Origin: an uncultured Pelosinus sp.
Lineage (GTDB): Bacteria > Bacillota > Negativicutes > UMGS1260
DNA: 42,762 nucleotides
Assembly: GCA_900550105.1 (NCBI GenBank)
Contig: URQW01000019.1
Coordinates: 1-42,762, forward strand
Direction of reading: 5' to 3'
Made by a program: the position numbers and the translations under genes. The notes under the pieces were generated by a model. That model searched no databases. It was given only the letters and a program-made list of their open reading frames with translations, and was not told the origin of the DNA. Shown here in pieces: positions 31,958 to 40,470 of this stretch (the first letter of the stretch is position 1; every line of letters starts with the position of its first letter).

Positions 31958-33100
31958 CTATTCCTTTATGATATGCCGCTCAGCATTGGAAACTTCCGTG
32001 AAAGCGGTGGATGGTGCGGCGCTTTTGCGCCTAGCTTCTTTAAAAAGCATCAAAATCGCAAATAAAATGGCGGCATAACCAGTAATCGGAAAAAGCAAAT
32101 TCACTAGTTTGTCAAAGGGAATGACACTGCCAAAAAACATACCGATACTAGTCAACACAACAGCTACTGTATTAAACGTTTTTGTCTTGTCCACAGCAAA
32201 TTTGCGAACGACCATCAGTAGAACCGAGGCTACGGCTGAATAAATGCATAATACGATAATGATCGAAAAAGTGAGTCCCAGCAACGGCGAAACGTGATTC
32301 GCGATAGCGAGAGTGGGAACCTGCTGTCCTACAATAAGAGCATGATAAACAATCTCCGCCAAAACAAGAAATATAATAGCTACCGTAAACATAACCCCGC
32401 CGACAATTGCGCCGATGCGAGCTTCTCGCTTATTTGCAGCTTGACTACCACAAGTTACTTGGAAGGGGATACTCATCATTAATGCTAAGAACGCGTAGAG
32501 AGCGCCTGACCAGGCCCAATTATCAGAAGCAGACTGGAAACCAAGCGTCGGCATTAGCGCATCACCGCGCATGAGCATAGCGGGCTCATCCAAAGCAGAA
32601 AACAATGCAGCGATCCCGATTACGACAACAAATAAAATCTTAACAGGCCCAATAACCCCAATAATATTAATGAGTCGATCCACGCCAAGCAATACGGTCA
32701 GCAGTGATAGAATCCCGATAAAGCCTGTCCCCAAATAGGTCGGCACACCAAAATACTGATGGATTGTTGCACCGCCGCCAGCCATCATGACCACAAAAAT
32801 GCCATAACTTAAAACAACGCTGAACCAGATATAGACTTGCCCCAAATATTTACCACAATAATACTGAAACGCATCGTAGGGATTTTCAAAATCCTCCCTT
32901 TGCCCTAGATTCCATAATGTATAGGAGAAGACGCAAGTAAGGATACAGCACAAGCCAGCAGCCCATATACCCTTAATTCCATTCACAGCAAAAAACTGCA
33001 GAACCTCTTGGCCCGTAGAAAAACCGGCTCCAATCCAATAAGCGCATATCGCACCAGCAAGAATAAATATTTTTTTCAAACGCACCGTATGATTATCCAC
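31958..33100 (-). CDS. YkvI-family membrane transporter
   Basis: A 380-aa protein with ten or eleven membrane helices. The N-terminal helix with GAGFSTGQEVLQFF marks the YkvI branch of the APC/LeuT-like fold, related to branched-chain amino-acid:cation symporters; substrates have not been established. GTG 33100 follows AGGAG. It has a 200-nt leader that contains a long hairpin (33173-33220). Convergent with the TRIC-type gene; no other transport gene adjoins it. Confidence 0.82.
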   Translation of the reverse strand: MDNHTVRLKKIFILAGAICAYWIGAGFSTGQEVLQFFAVNGIKGIWAAGLCCILTCVFSYTLWNLGQREDFENPYDAFQYYCGKYLGQVYIWFSVVLSYGIFVVMMAGGGATIHQYFGVPTYLGTGFIGILSLLTVLLGVDRLINIIGVIGPVKILFVVVIGIAALFSALDEPAMLMRGDALMPTLGFQSASDNWAWSGALYAFLALMMSIPFQVTCGSQAANKREARIGAIVGGVMFTVAIIFLVLAEIVYHALIVGQQVPTLAIANHVSPLLGLTFSIIIVLCIYSAVASVLLMVVRKFAVDKTKTFNTVAVVLTSIGMFFGSVIPFDKLVNLLFPITGYAAILFAILMLFKEARRKSAAPSTAFTEVSNAERHIIKE

Positions 33101-33172
33101 AATAACATCTCCTATCCTATTAAACTCGCCTCTAATTTAATCCCTTACTAATCCTTGTATAAAGACAAAGAA

Positions 33173-33220
33173 CAGCTAAGTCATCACCTTGGCCTTTGCG
33201 GTTATAGGTATACTTAGCTG
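33173..33220 (-). ncRNA. Structured leader or terminator upstream of the ykvI-like gene
   Basis: On the minus strand CAGCTAAGT pairs with ACTTAGCTG over 9 bp. The 30-nt interior can form a further small helix (ACC/GGU and CC/GG closing a GCAAA loop). A T-rich tail follows (GTTCTTTGTCTTTAT). It lies between the ATC-hydrolase-family gene and the YkvI-family gene, so it may be the terminator of the former or a regulatory leader of the latter. It does not match a riboswitch class I can identify. Confidence 0.4.
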
Positions 33221-33307
33221 CTCTGCTAATCGTGCATTCAATTATGTACAAGCTGTATATCGTCATCCTCCAAGTATGATATTTAAAATTTTTGTACTTT
33301 ACATTGT

Positions 33308-33814
33308 TTATTTCTCTTTTTTAAAGTACGTAATATGACAGGTCTTGCATCCCTTAGCAATGGTGTCGCCTAACTCAAAGCCGTAACCCATGGCTTTAGC
33401 AATATAACGATCGCCATCCATCGCCATGTCACATAATTTTTCACAGGTTTCATCATCAAGCCCCAACTTCTGCCAGGCTTTTAGCAGCGGACAGTAATGA
33501 AAGTCCATTTCTAAAAGTTCTTGTGTTTTATGCCTGTACTCAAGCTCGAAAGTTTTTGCCACATCTGGGCCAAGAAAAACATCACCAAAACAACTTAAAT
33601 TTTCAGGATCAGAACAAGCTGCTTTCAGTTCCGCGCCTTGCGTTAGTCCGGTTTCGACAATCGCCTGACGAATAAATTTTTCTGCCGCTGCCGCTTCACC
33701 GGCTTCTCGCGCTTTTACATAGGTCAACCCAGTCCAAGTGGCACGATGCTCTGTAGCACTACGCCGTACATTTACCAATTCATCATCATGAAGTTTCGCC
33801 TCATTAATTATCAT
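33308..33814 (-). CDS. L-2-amino-thiazoline-4-carboxylic acid hydrolase family protein
   Basis: A 168-aa protein resembling the ATC hydrolase family (PF14196): an N-terminal helical part, then FHYCPLLKAWQKLGL and a late CEKLCDMAMDGDRY segment, ending with C-K-T-C. The founding member opens the thiazoline ring on the way to L-cysteine in Pseudomonas, but most family members in Firmicutes are uncharacterised, so the substrate is open. AGAGGAGGAG precedes ATG 33814. Monocistronic. Confidence 0.8.
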   Translation of the reverse strand: MIINEAKLHDDELVNVRRSATEHRATWTGLTYVKAREAGEAAAAEKFIRQAIVETGLTQGAELKAACSDPENLSCFGDVFLGPDVAKTFELEYRHKTQELLEMDFHYCPLLKAWQKLGLDDETCEKLCDMAMDGDRYIAKAMGYGFELGDTIAKGCKTCHITYFKKEK

Positions 33815-34140
33815 AGAACTCCTCCTCTAATATGATCACATCATGTATTATTAACTCTTTAAAAAATCCGATGGACATCCATAAATCCTCTTTTTACTAC
33901 CCATAAGAGCTCTTGCCGTAATCATATCACAAGAAAACAACAAAGGCAATAGTTTTCATTATGCAGATTTATTTATCTGTTTATTTACATTTAACTTCAA
34001 CAAAATAATAAACTTAACCACAATCGAGAATTTGTTTACAGTATTTTTAGTCATACCACTGCGGTTTACCTTCGGCAGCAACTTGACTTATAAAATTTTC
34101 CCAAGGTATAATAAGCCTATATCGATCGAGGAGATCCACA
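33815..34140. promoter_or_regulatory. Intergenic region with GntR-gene promoter
   Basis: A 326-nt AT-rich divergent region. The plus strand has TTGACT (34083-34088), 18 nt, TATAAT (34107-34112) followed by CGAGGAG before the GntR start at 34141. No convincing ORF, operator palindrome or RNA motif was seen in the remainder. Confidence 0.55.
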
Positions 34141-34761
34141 ATGAAAAATCGTCTTGTAACGACTTTAAAAGATCAAGTATATGAGGCTATGTTTACTGAT
34201 ATTATCAAAGGCGTCTATTCTGCCGACATGATTTTGACGGAAAAGTTTTTTATAGAAAAATATCAAGTAAGCAGAGCTCCTATCCGCGAAGCCCTGCTCC
34301 AGTTAACTAGCAAGAAGTTTTTAATCAGCATCCCGCGCCAAGGCTATCGAATCTTGCAACCTGATAAAAGTTATATGATAGAACTGGCAAAATTTCGCGC
34401 CGTTACAGAACCAGCCTTTTTAGAACGTTACTTTTCTAGCATAGATACAGACTGTCTGGAAACATTGCGCATAATCTGCGATAAATATGCAGCTTGCCCT
34501 GATCATGACTTCATGGCTCACTGGAAATATAACTGCGAATTTCATTTGAAATTGTTTTCCATGTACAAAAACCCCTACGCTTATGAAGCTCTGGAAAACG
34601 CGTTGTATCTTCAAACCGTGTACTTTGTCCAGACTGAACATGACGCGACCATGGATTTACACCGAGCAATCGTAGATTATATTGAAAAAAGGGATGTCAA
34701 CACAGCCATGAAAATACTACGAGCCGATATCGAAACACTTACGACTTCCGACTCTTTATAA
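34141..34761 (+). CDS. GntR-family regulator (FCD-type)
   Basis: A 206-aa regulator with a GntR winged helix in the first 70 residues (LTEKFFIEKYQVSRAPIREALLQLTSKKFL) and a helical FCD-like C-terminal domain containing His and Asp residues that could hold a metal (e.g. NCEFHLKLF, LHRAIVDYIEKRD). FCD members usually sense small organic acids. GAGGAG precedes ATG 34141. A D,D-carboxypeptidase gene follows 13 nt after its stop, so the two are likely co-transcribed. The ligand is unknown. Confidence 0.85.
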   Translation: MKNRLVTTLKDQVYEAMFTDIIKGVYSADMILTEKFFIEKYQVSRAPIREALLQLTSKKFLISIPRQGYRILQPDKSYMIELAKFRAVTEPAFLERYFSSIDTDCLETLRIICDKYAACPDHDFMAHWKYNCEFHLKLFSMYKNPYAYEALENALYLQTVYFVQTEHDATMDLHRAIVDYIEKRDVNTAMKILRADIETLTTSDSL

Positions 34762-34774
34762 GGAGAAACCATTC

Positions 34775-35587
34775 ATGAAAAAACGTTGTCTTTATGTTAT
34801 TTTTTTATTACTACTTTGCTGGCAGACATTAGCTGCCGCTGCGCCCATAGCGCCAACAACTAGCGCCGAGGCCGGTATAATGATCGATGGTAAAACACAG
34901 CAAGTCCTCTATTCTAAAGATGCCGACAAAATCATGTACCCAGCAAGCACTACTAAAATGCTCACTCTTTTAATTGCTTTAGAACGAGGCAAATTAGACA
35001 GCATTGTTACTGTTAGCAAAAACGCCGCCTCTACGGAAGAATCAAACCTAGGTATCCATGCTGGCGACAAACTGCCGCTACGGGATTTATTAACTGGAAT
35101 GATGCTTGTATCTGGCAATGATGCTGCTGTCGCCGCCGCAGAACATATTGCTGGTTCTGTCCCCGCCTTTGCCAAACTGATGAACGAAAAAGCCGATCAA
35201 CTTGGCGCAGTAAACAGTCACTTTTCTAATCCTAACGGTCTACCCGACCCCTATAATCACTTTTCTACGGCCAGCGATCTAGCAAAAATCGCAGCAGCAG
35301 GTATGCAAAATCCCGAATTTGCCAAAATTGTAGCAACACCAAGCTACACCGTTCATTTTTTAAACCGTCCACCACTGTTCGTAAAAAACATTGATAAATT
35401 TTTGCGAATTTATCCTGGCGCTAATGGAATAAAAACAGGCTACACTGATGCGGCAGGAGATTGTTTAGCCGCTGGCGCCAAGCGAAATGGCGTTGAGCTT
35501 ATTGTAGTATTATTAAATGATGATGAACGTTGGGATGACTCAATTCATTTAATGAATTATGGTTTTCAATTAAAAAAAGCGCTTTAA
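34775..35587 (+). CDS. D-alanyl-D-alanine carboxypeptidase (penicillin-binding)
   Basis: A 270-aa S11 peptidase with a signal peptide (residues 1-22). All three active-site motifs are present: S58-T-T-K61, S113-G-N115 and K220-T-G222. It trims the terminal D-Ala of peptidoglycan stem peptides in the periplasm. It is shorter than PBP5 or DacF types (about 380 aa): the C-terminal beta domain and membrane anchor are absent, so it is probably soluble. AAGGAG lies before ATG 34775. It shares a transcript with the GntR regulator, an uncommon pairing. Confidence 0.92.
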   Translation: MKKRCLYVIFLLLLCWQTLAAAAPIAPTTSAEAGIMIDGKTQQVLYSKDADKIMYPASTTKMLTLLIALERGKLDSIVTVSKNAASTEESNLGIHAGDKLPLRDLLTGMMLVSGNDAAVAAAEHIAGSVPAFAKLMNEKADQLGAVNSHFSNPNGLPDPYNHFSTASDLAKIAAAGMQNPEFAKIVATPSYTVHFLNRPPLFVKNIDKFLRIYPGANGIKTGYTDAAGDCLAAGAKRNGVELIVVLLNDDERWDDSIHLMNYGFQLKKAL

Positions 35588-35625
35588 GCAAAGCGCCAAT
35601 CAATTTCATAGTATAATAACATTTC

Positions 35626-35660
35626 GACTGACTGCGAAATATTTCAAGCCAGTCTTTTTT
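35626..35660 (+). terminator. Intrinsic terminator
   Basis: GACTG pairs with CAGTC, with an inner GAAAT/ATTTC stem, followed by eight T, about 40 nt past the carboxypeptidase stop. Confidence 0.75.
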
Positions 35661-35706
35661 TTGCCCTTTGCATTCCATTTATTTACAATCAATCGGTTTA
35701 GTATCT

Positions 35707-35759
35707 ATTAATTTAATACGCATTAATTCATTATCGATTAATTTAACATATATTTAATT
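35707..35759. repeat. ATTAATT repeats phased at 15 bp upstream of the chemoreceptor gene
   Basis: ATTAATT occurs at 35707, 35722 and 35737, and ATTTAATT at 35752, each step exactly 15 bp. The first and third copies extend to ATTAATTTAA. The array ends about 75 nt before the chemoreceptor start codon and could be a multimeric operator. Confidence 0.5.
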
Positions 35760-35833
35760 CCATATTAACACCACTTTGCTTAGTAAATGTAATAATCATG
35801 TAAAGTGTAATCACATCAATGCGGGAGGCGCCT

Positions 35834-37801
35834 ATGAATATTAAAAAAAAGCTCGTAATCTACATTTTATCGCTAACTATGGTAATGCTACTTTCTATTT
35901 GTCTATTTAGTTATTGGAATGCCAGTAAACAACTCACTAGAGACATCAACATAAATATGGATATTATTGCCGACCAACAGGCGCAGGTTCTTGATGATTG
36001 GTTAGTAAAAAAGGCAAAAACACTGCAAGATTTAGCCTTCGTGATCCAAAATACAACAAATGGCGAAATTCCCGCTTCTTATTTCAAACTGGATCCTAAC
36101 GATAAAGAAATCTCTGATATCTATATTGGCTTTGAACAAGATGGAAAATTCATTCACGGTGAGTCCTCACCAATGCCTTCTGATTATGACCCTCGCAAAC
36201 GCGGCTGGTATGCAAACGCTAAAGATAAAACCGGACTCATTTTTAGCGATCCCTATATTGATGCAACAACAAAAAAGTTTTGTGTAAGCCCGGCTATCGC
36301 CTTAAAAGATTCCCAGGGAAAGCTTAAGGGCGTCATGGCTGAAGATATTTTACTCGAAACGCTGACTAGTATTATTGAAAAAGCGACCTTGAACGGCAAG
36401 GGATATGCTTATATTATTGACGGAAAAGGAACTATTTTAGCTCATCGTGACCCACAATTTATCGCTTCGAGCCTTGCCGATAATGAAGAGTTAAAAACGA
36501 TTGCCACCAAAATGTTAAATACGCCATCGGGCAATATCGAGTATACGCTACAGGGAAAAGATATGATTACCGTATTTAGAAAAATCCCAAGTACCGGCTG
36601 GACAATTGCCTTTACTGTATCAAAAGCGGAAATATTTGAACCGCTAGCACAACTGAGGAACGTCTATTTGCTAATTGCTTGTTTATCCCTTTTACTCATG
36701 GGGCTTGCTACTACTTATATATCACGGAAAATTGCTAATCCAATTTCTAATTTAACCAAAAACGCCTTACTCTTGGCCGACGGTGATCTACGCATTTCTG
36801 TCGAAGTTGCCGGAAAAGATGAAGTGGCGTTATTGTCACAAGCTTTCAATCAGATGGGCAGTAATTTACGCAAATTGATAACAGAAATATCAAGTACAGC
36901 TGATTATCTATTAAAATCCGCCTCAGAAATGAATCATGCCGCTGGCGAAGCTGGTCAAGTATCGGAGCAGATTGCAATTACCATTACTGATATGGCTCAA
37001 GCCGCTACGAAACAATCCGATGTAATCACCTCTAGCGCCGATAGAGTAAAAGAAATGGCAAATTCCGTTCACTTAATTACTAGTGCCGCACAAAAATCGA
37101 ATACCACAGCAGGCGAAGCGATGACAGCAATCCACGAAGGAAATGCGACGATTGCTAAACAGGGAATATTGATGCAGGAAAATCAAAAAGCTGTTATCAA
37201 TGTCCGTGATTCGATCACCGAACTAGCTGAAAAATCCTCACAAATCGGTCATATTATAGAAGTCATCTCCAATATAGCCGATCAGACCAATCTATTAGCG
37301 CTCAATGCAGCTATAGAAGCGGCACGCGCGGGCGAACAAGGCCGGGGTTTTGCCGTCGTAGCCGAAGAAGTTCGTAAACTTGCCGAACAGTCCAATCACT
37401 CGAGTAAAGAAATCGAACAGTTGATTAAGGACATTCAAGCAACAACAAAACTGGCTGTTGAAGAAATTGCACTAAGCAATGATATTGCTCTCGACTTAGA
37501 AAAGGCCTCTCATACAAGTCAGCAGTCACTCCACGAGATTAACAAGGCTGTACAAGACTTTGTTGTACAAATTGAGCATATTTCGACCGAAACAACGGCA
37601 GTCAACGAAAATGCCACTGAAGTATCTAGCTCCATCAACGAAGCCGCTGCCGTTTCTGAAAGCAATGCAGCAGCCACCGAAGAAGTTGCTGCCGCTTCGG
37701 AAGAACAAGCCGCTTCGGTTCAATCTATTTTCTCAGAAACCAATACACTATTAAAACAAGCCGAAACATTAAAAAAGGAAATACAAAAATTCAAGATTTA
37801 A
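35834..37801 (+). CDS. Methyl-accepting chemotaxis protein, dCache sensor
   Basis: A 655-aa chemoreceptor: membrane helix (about 9-29), periplasmic double-Cache sensor (about 35-275, with PRKRGWYANAKDK and FSDPYIDATTKKFCVSPA typical of dCache_1), second helix (about 280-300), HAMP domain (about 300-355) and a long signalling coiled coil. The hairpin tip that contacts CheA/CheW reads IADQTNLLALNAAIEAARAG and is intact. The ligand is probably an amino or organic acid, as with many dCache domains. ATG 35834 follows GGGAGG; ATG 35819 overlaps that site. Confidence 0.94.
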   Translation: MNIKKKLVIYILSLTMVMLLSICLFSYWNASKQLTRDININMDIIADQQAQVLDDWLVKKAKTLQDLAFVIQNTTNGEIPASYFKLDPNDKEISDIYIGFEQDGKFIHGESSPMPSDYDPRKRGWYANAKDKTGLIFSDPYIDATTKKFCVSPAIALKDSQGKLKGVMAEDILLETLTSIIEKATLNGKGYAYIIDGKGTILAHRDPQFIASSLADNEELKTIATKMLNTPSGNIEYTLQGKDMITVFRKIPSTGWTIAFTVSKAEIFEPLAQLRNVYLLIACLSLLLMGLATTYISRKIANPISNLTKNALLLADGDLRISVEVAGKDEVALLSQAFNQMGSNLRKLITEISSTADYLLKSASEMNHAAGEAGQVSEQIAITITDMAQAATKQSDVITSSADRVKEMANSVHLITSAAQKSNTTAGEAMTAIHEGNATIAKQGILMQENQKAVINVRDSITELAEKSSQIGHIIEVISNIADQTNLLALNAAIEAARAGEQGRGFAVVAEEVRKLAEQSNHSSKEIEQLIKDIQATTKLAVEEIALSNDIALDLEKASHTSQQSLHEINKAVQDFVVQIEHISTETTAVNENATEVSSSINEAAAVSESNAAATEEVAAASEEQAASVQSIFSETNTLLKQAETLKKEIQKFKI

Positions 37802-37805
37802 TGCC

Positions 37806-37843
37806 AAAGGCAGCTTTCAGCATTTTGCTGAAAGCTGCCTTTT
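37806..37843 (+). terminator. Intrinsic terminator of the chemoreceptor gene
   Basis: AAAGGCAGCTTTCAGCA pairs with TGCTGAAAGCTGCCTTT around a 3-nt loop, followed by T, directly after the stop. Confidence 0.92.
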
Positions 37844-37873
37844 CTTAATTCTATCAAAAATTATTCTATCTTA

Positions 37874-39067
37874 TCAATTTTCCGCTAATACATCTAGATT
37901 TACATCATACAGTTTCATCTTTCCATTTTGCTCAACTATAAGCATATCAGTCGGTATCTGTTTAAGCTGAGCGCGAACCGTAGAAGAACTTAGTTCTAAA
38001 ATATTTACAAGTTCTGCTACAGTGATTCCCTCGTCAGCAAACAAAGAGTTTTGCAACAAAACAAAAAGGACTCTTCCTAAATGTTTATTCCCCTTGGCTT
38101 TCTTTTCAATTTTCTTACTATAAAACAACAGTTTTTCCTGTTTCTCTTCTAGCGTAGAACATAAGTTACTTACTGATTCCTTAATAAAGCTTAAAAAGCC
38201 GATCACAAACGGAGTAAGATCCCCTTTATTTTTTTGATCGTTCGTCTCTTTAAACAGATCATAATATTTTCTAATTTTCTCTTTAATTGTGTATGATATA
38301 GCAAAAGCAACGACTGGTTCTAAATTTTTTGCTAATAAATAACTGCTGATAAACCTTGTCATCCTACCGTTGCCATCATAGAAGGGATGAATATAACCAA
38401 ACATATAGTGAAATACAGCCACTCTGATCATACTCTCCATAGTATCGTCATGCAAAGCCTGTAATGCAGCCGACATGGCCGAAATGATTTTTTCTTCAGG
38501 ATACAAACCTTGATGAATGACTTTTTGCGCTGGTGAAACGATTTCCACGATTTCTTTTCTAAAAATTTCACCATCAGGTACATTCTTGGGATCATCGGCT
38601 TTTATTTCTTCTAAAATAAATTCATTATAGAGGTTTCTGATATCCCGACAAGAGTGTAGCGGAATCTCTTGATTCTCAATCAGCATTAAGTATTTATTTA
38701 CTAAACCATATAGCCGTTTCTTCTTATTATCTGCTCTATCATCTATGATTTCGCGTATTTCTTTGCGAGTACTATATACCCCCTCTATTTCATTGGTCAG
38801 CTTGACTTCATCTACAATGCACTTTTTAGTGAATTGAATCAAAGCACTCCGAGGAAGTTCAGAAGATATGGCCTGTAATTTTTTATCAAGCTTAAAAATG
38901 TCAGCTACAAGCTGCAATACCTCTAGGTGAATTACCAAAAATGCTTTATATTTTCCAATCATGAAGTCATATTGATACGTAGACTCGCTCTCAAATCTTT
39001 TTCTATAAATCATCTCATATATATTATTTTCTTTATAGTAAATCTTGGATAGCAACTCATAAGCCAT
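37874..39067 (-). CDS. fic: Fic-family protein, class II, likely AMP transferase
   Basis: A 397-aa Fic protein. The catalytic loop H-P-F-Y-D-G-N-G-R-M-T-R (227-238) is intact, which fits AMP transfer to protein hydroxyls. Upstream, T-N-E-I-E-G (91-96) matches the inhibitory motif (S/T)xxxE(G/N), placing it in class II with an N-terminal inhibitory helix. The last 70 residues look like a winged helix (GITVAELVNILELSSSTVRAQLK). ATG 39067 is used; the ribosome site is weak. The gene looks richer in A+T than its neighbours and adjoins a tRNA gene, which suggests horizontal acquisition. No antitoxin-like partner gene is seen. Confidence 0.88.
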   Translation of the reverse strand: MAYELLSKIYYKENNIYEMIYRKRFESESTYQYDFMIGKYKAFLVIHLEVLQLVADIFKLDKKLQAISSELPRSALIQFTKKCIVDEVKLTNEIEGVYSTRKEIREIIDDRADNKKKRLYGLVNKYLMLIENQEIPLHSCRDIRNLYNEFILEEIKADDPKNVPDGEIFRKEIVEIVSPAQKVIHQGLYPEEKIISAMSAALQALHDDTMESMIRVAVFHYMFGYIHPFYDGNGRMTRFISSYLLAKNLEPVVAFAISYTIKEKIRKYYDLFKETNDQKNKGDLTPFVIGFLSFIKESVSNLCSTLEEKQEKLLFYSKKIEKKAKGNKHLGRVLFVLLQNSLFADEGITVAELVNILELSSSTVRAQLKQIPTDMLIVEQNGKMKLYDVNLDVLAEN

Positions 39068-39397
39068 AGCAATTACCCCCATTTATCTTATTATATTCGG
39101 GCATAATTAATAAGTAAATAAATATATAGATTACAATACTATTAAAAACCCTGTTTTTTATCAACATATTCAATGCTTTAATGCAATATCTTTATATTAT
39201 CGCCTATTTTTCAAACTAAAATACACAAATTCGTTCTAGAAGTTAGCTAAAGTAACCTGCTTAAACGGAATTTGGATTTTTTAGACGCTAACCATTCATA
39301 GAATACGTTCGAGTCAACAAGACTATTTTAAGTCGCTTTATCGGACATAAAGCAATAAGGGGCAAATAAGGGACAACACTACCCTACAAACAGAAAA
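39068..39397. other. Noncoding AT-rich stretch between fic and tRNA-Thr
   Basis: About 330 nt without a credible gene, recognised RNA or repeat. It could be the remnant of DNA inserted at the 3' side of the tRNA, but I see no second copy of the tRNA end and no integrase. Confidence 0.4.
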
Positions 39398-39426
39398 AAG
39401 GCTTCTAGCAAAACGCTAGAAGCCTT
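39398..39426 (-). terminator. Terminator of tRNA-Thr
   Basis: AAGGCTTCTAGC and GCTAGAAGCCTT form a 12-bp stem with a 5-nt loop, followed by a T-run on the minus strand, just past the tRNA. Confidence 0.85.
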
Positions 39427-39434
39427 AATTTCAT

Positions 39435-39510
39435 TGGAGCCGATGATAGGATTCGAACCTACGACCCCCTCATTACGAATGAGGTGCTCTACCAGCTGAG
39501 CTACACCGGC
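39435..39510 (-). tRNA. tRNA-Thr (anticodon CGT)
   Basis: A 76-nt cloverleaf on the minus strand: acceptor GCCGGTG pairs with CATCGGC, anticodon stem CCTCA/TGAGG with loop TTCGTAA, T-arm GTTCGAATC, and an encoded CCA end. Anticodon bases are the complement of 39475-39477. Confidence 0.95.
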
Positions 39511-39741
39511 ACATAACAATAGATATTATAACTTATGTATAGTAATCTGTCAACATCTTAGTCGTGTTATTGCTTGCTACCTTTGAACCAATGCAAAAAT
39601 AGGAAGGAAAAACCATTTATTATATTATCTGATGGTTTAAAAATATCTTAAAAATATAATTTCACTTAAGAAACCTAGTTAAAAAATACGATATTATAAT
39701 AAGCCGTTGACCAAGGGCTTCATTTAGAGAAAGGTGAGACT

Positions 39742-40395
39742 ATGAAATATACAGGAAGAATTCTCGGCCTAACACTTACAATACTTTTCATTATTGCCGT
39801 AAGAATCTACGCTTATTTTTATCTGAACTATCCTGTGACAGCGCCGCCGCTGCCAGGTCTCATCGCGCTCACTTTCGCCTATTGGGCTGGAAAGAAATAC
39901 GATCAAGTGAAATTTTATTCAGAAAGAGATTCTCTAACGGGTCTTTATAATCGGCGCATGATTGATAAACTTTCAGCAACAACTTTTGCCCGTTCGCATA
40001 AGCGTCGGGAACAAGTTGGGCTAATCCTTTTCGATTGTAATAATTTCAAAATAATTAATGATACATATGGGCATAATATAGGCGATCTGGTCTTACAAGC
40101 CTTTGCCAGGCTTCTAGTAAAAGAAACACGAAAAAATGACGTTGTAGCTCGCTGGGGAGGCGATGAATTTCTTGTCATTGTTACCAATGCAGATGAACAG
40201 CAAATGAAAGCCATACTGCAACGCATCGAACTTAAGACGTTCGAACTATCCAAGGAATTTGAATTTCCCATTTCCGTCGCTAGCGGCTTCTCTCTTCATG
40301 TAAAAGAATCGGAAGATCTTGATACCTTACTGGCTGAAGCCGATCATATGATGTATCGCCAAAAACGTACAACTTGCTATTCTATTGCCACCTAA
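39742..40395 (+). CDS. Diguanylate cyclase (GGDEF), membrane-bound
   Basis: A 217-aa protein with two N-terminal membrane helices (about 6-28 and 34-50) directly joined to a GGDEF domain (about 60-215). The active-site loop is G-G-D-E-F (139-143), and an intact inhibitory site R-K-N-D (130-133) sits five residues before it. It should make cyclic di-GMP with product feedback. There is no separate sensory domain. GAAAGGTGAG precedes ATG 39742. It faces an HD-GYP gene across a shared terminator, so making and breaking of the messenger are encoded side by side. Confidence 0.9.
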   Translation: MKYTGRILGLTLTILFIIAVRIYAYFYLNYPVTAPPLPGLIALTFAYWAGKKYDQVKFYSERDSLTGLYNRRMIDKLSATTFARSHKRREQVGLILFDCNNFKIINDTYGHNIGDLVLQAFARLLVKETRKNDVVARWGGDEFLVIVTNADEQQMKAILQRIELKTFELSKEFEFPISVASGFSLHVKESEDLDTLLAEADHMMYRQKRTTCYSIAT

Positions 40396-40422
40396 GGCAA
40401 AAAGAATTTCTAAATAAAATGC

Positions 40423-40461
40423 AAAAACGGTTAGAACCTGTTACTTGGTTTTAACCGTTTT
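40423..40461. terminator. Bidirectional terminator between the GGDEF and HD-GYP genes
   Basis: AAAACGGTTA-GAACC and GGTTT-TAACCGTTTT form a long stem with an 8-nt loop; T-runs occur on both strands. It serves both convergent genes. Confidence 0.85.
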
Positions 40462-40470
40462 CTCGTTTCA

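Noticed and set aside
33173..33220. A c-di-GMP (GEMM) or other known riboswitch, suggested by a GCAAAGG stretch
   Set aside because: The second GEMM helix, its GNRA tetraloop and receptor are missing, and no other class fits.
39301..39510. Plus-strand peptide over the tRNA resembling an integrase tail
   Set aside because: This is the well-known false peptide made by translating a tRNA gene on the wrong strand; no recombinase motifs are present.
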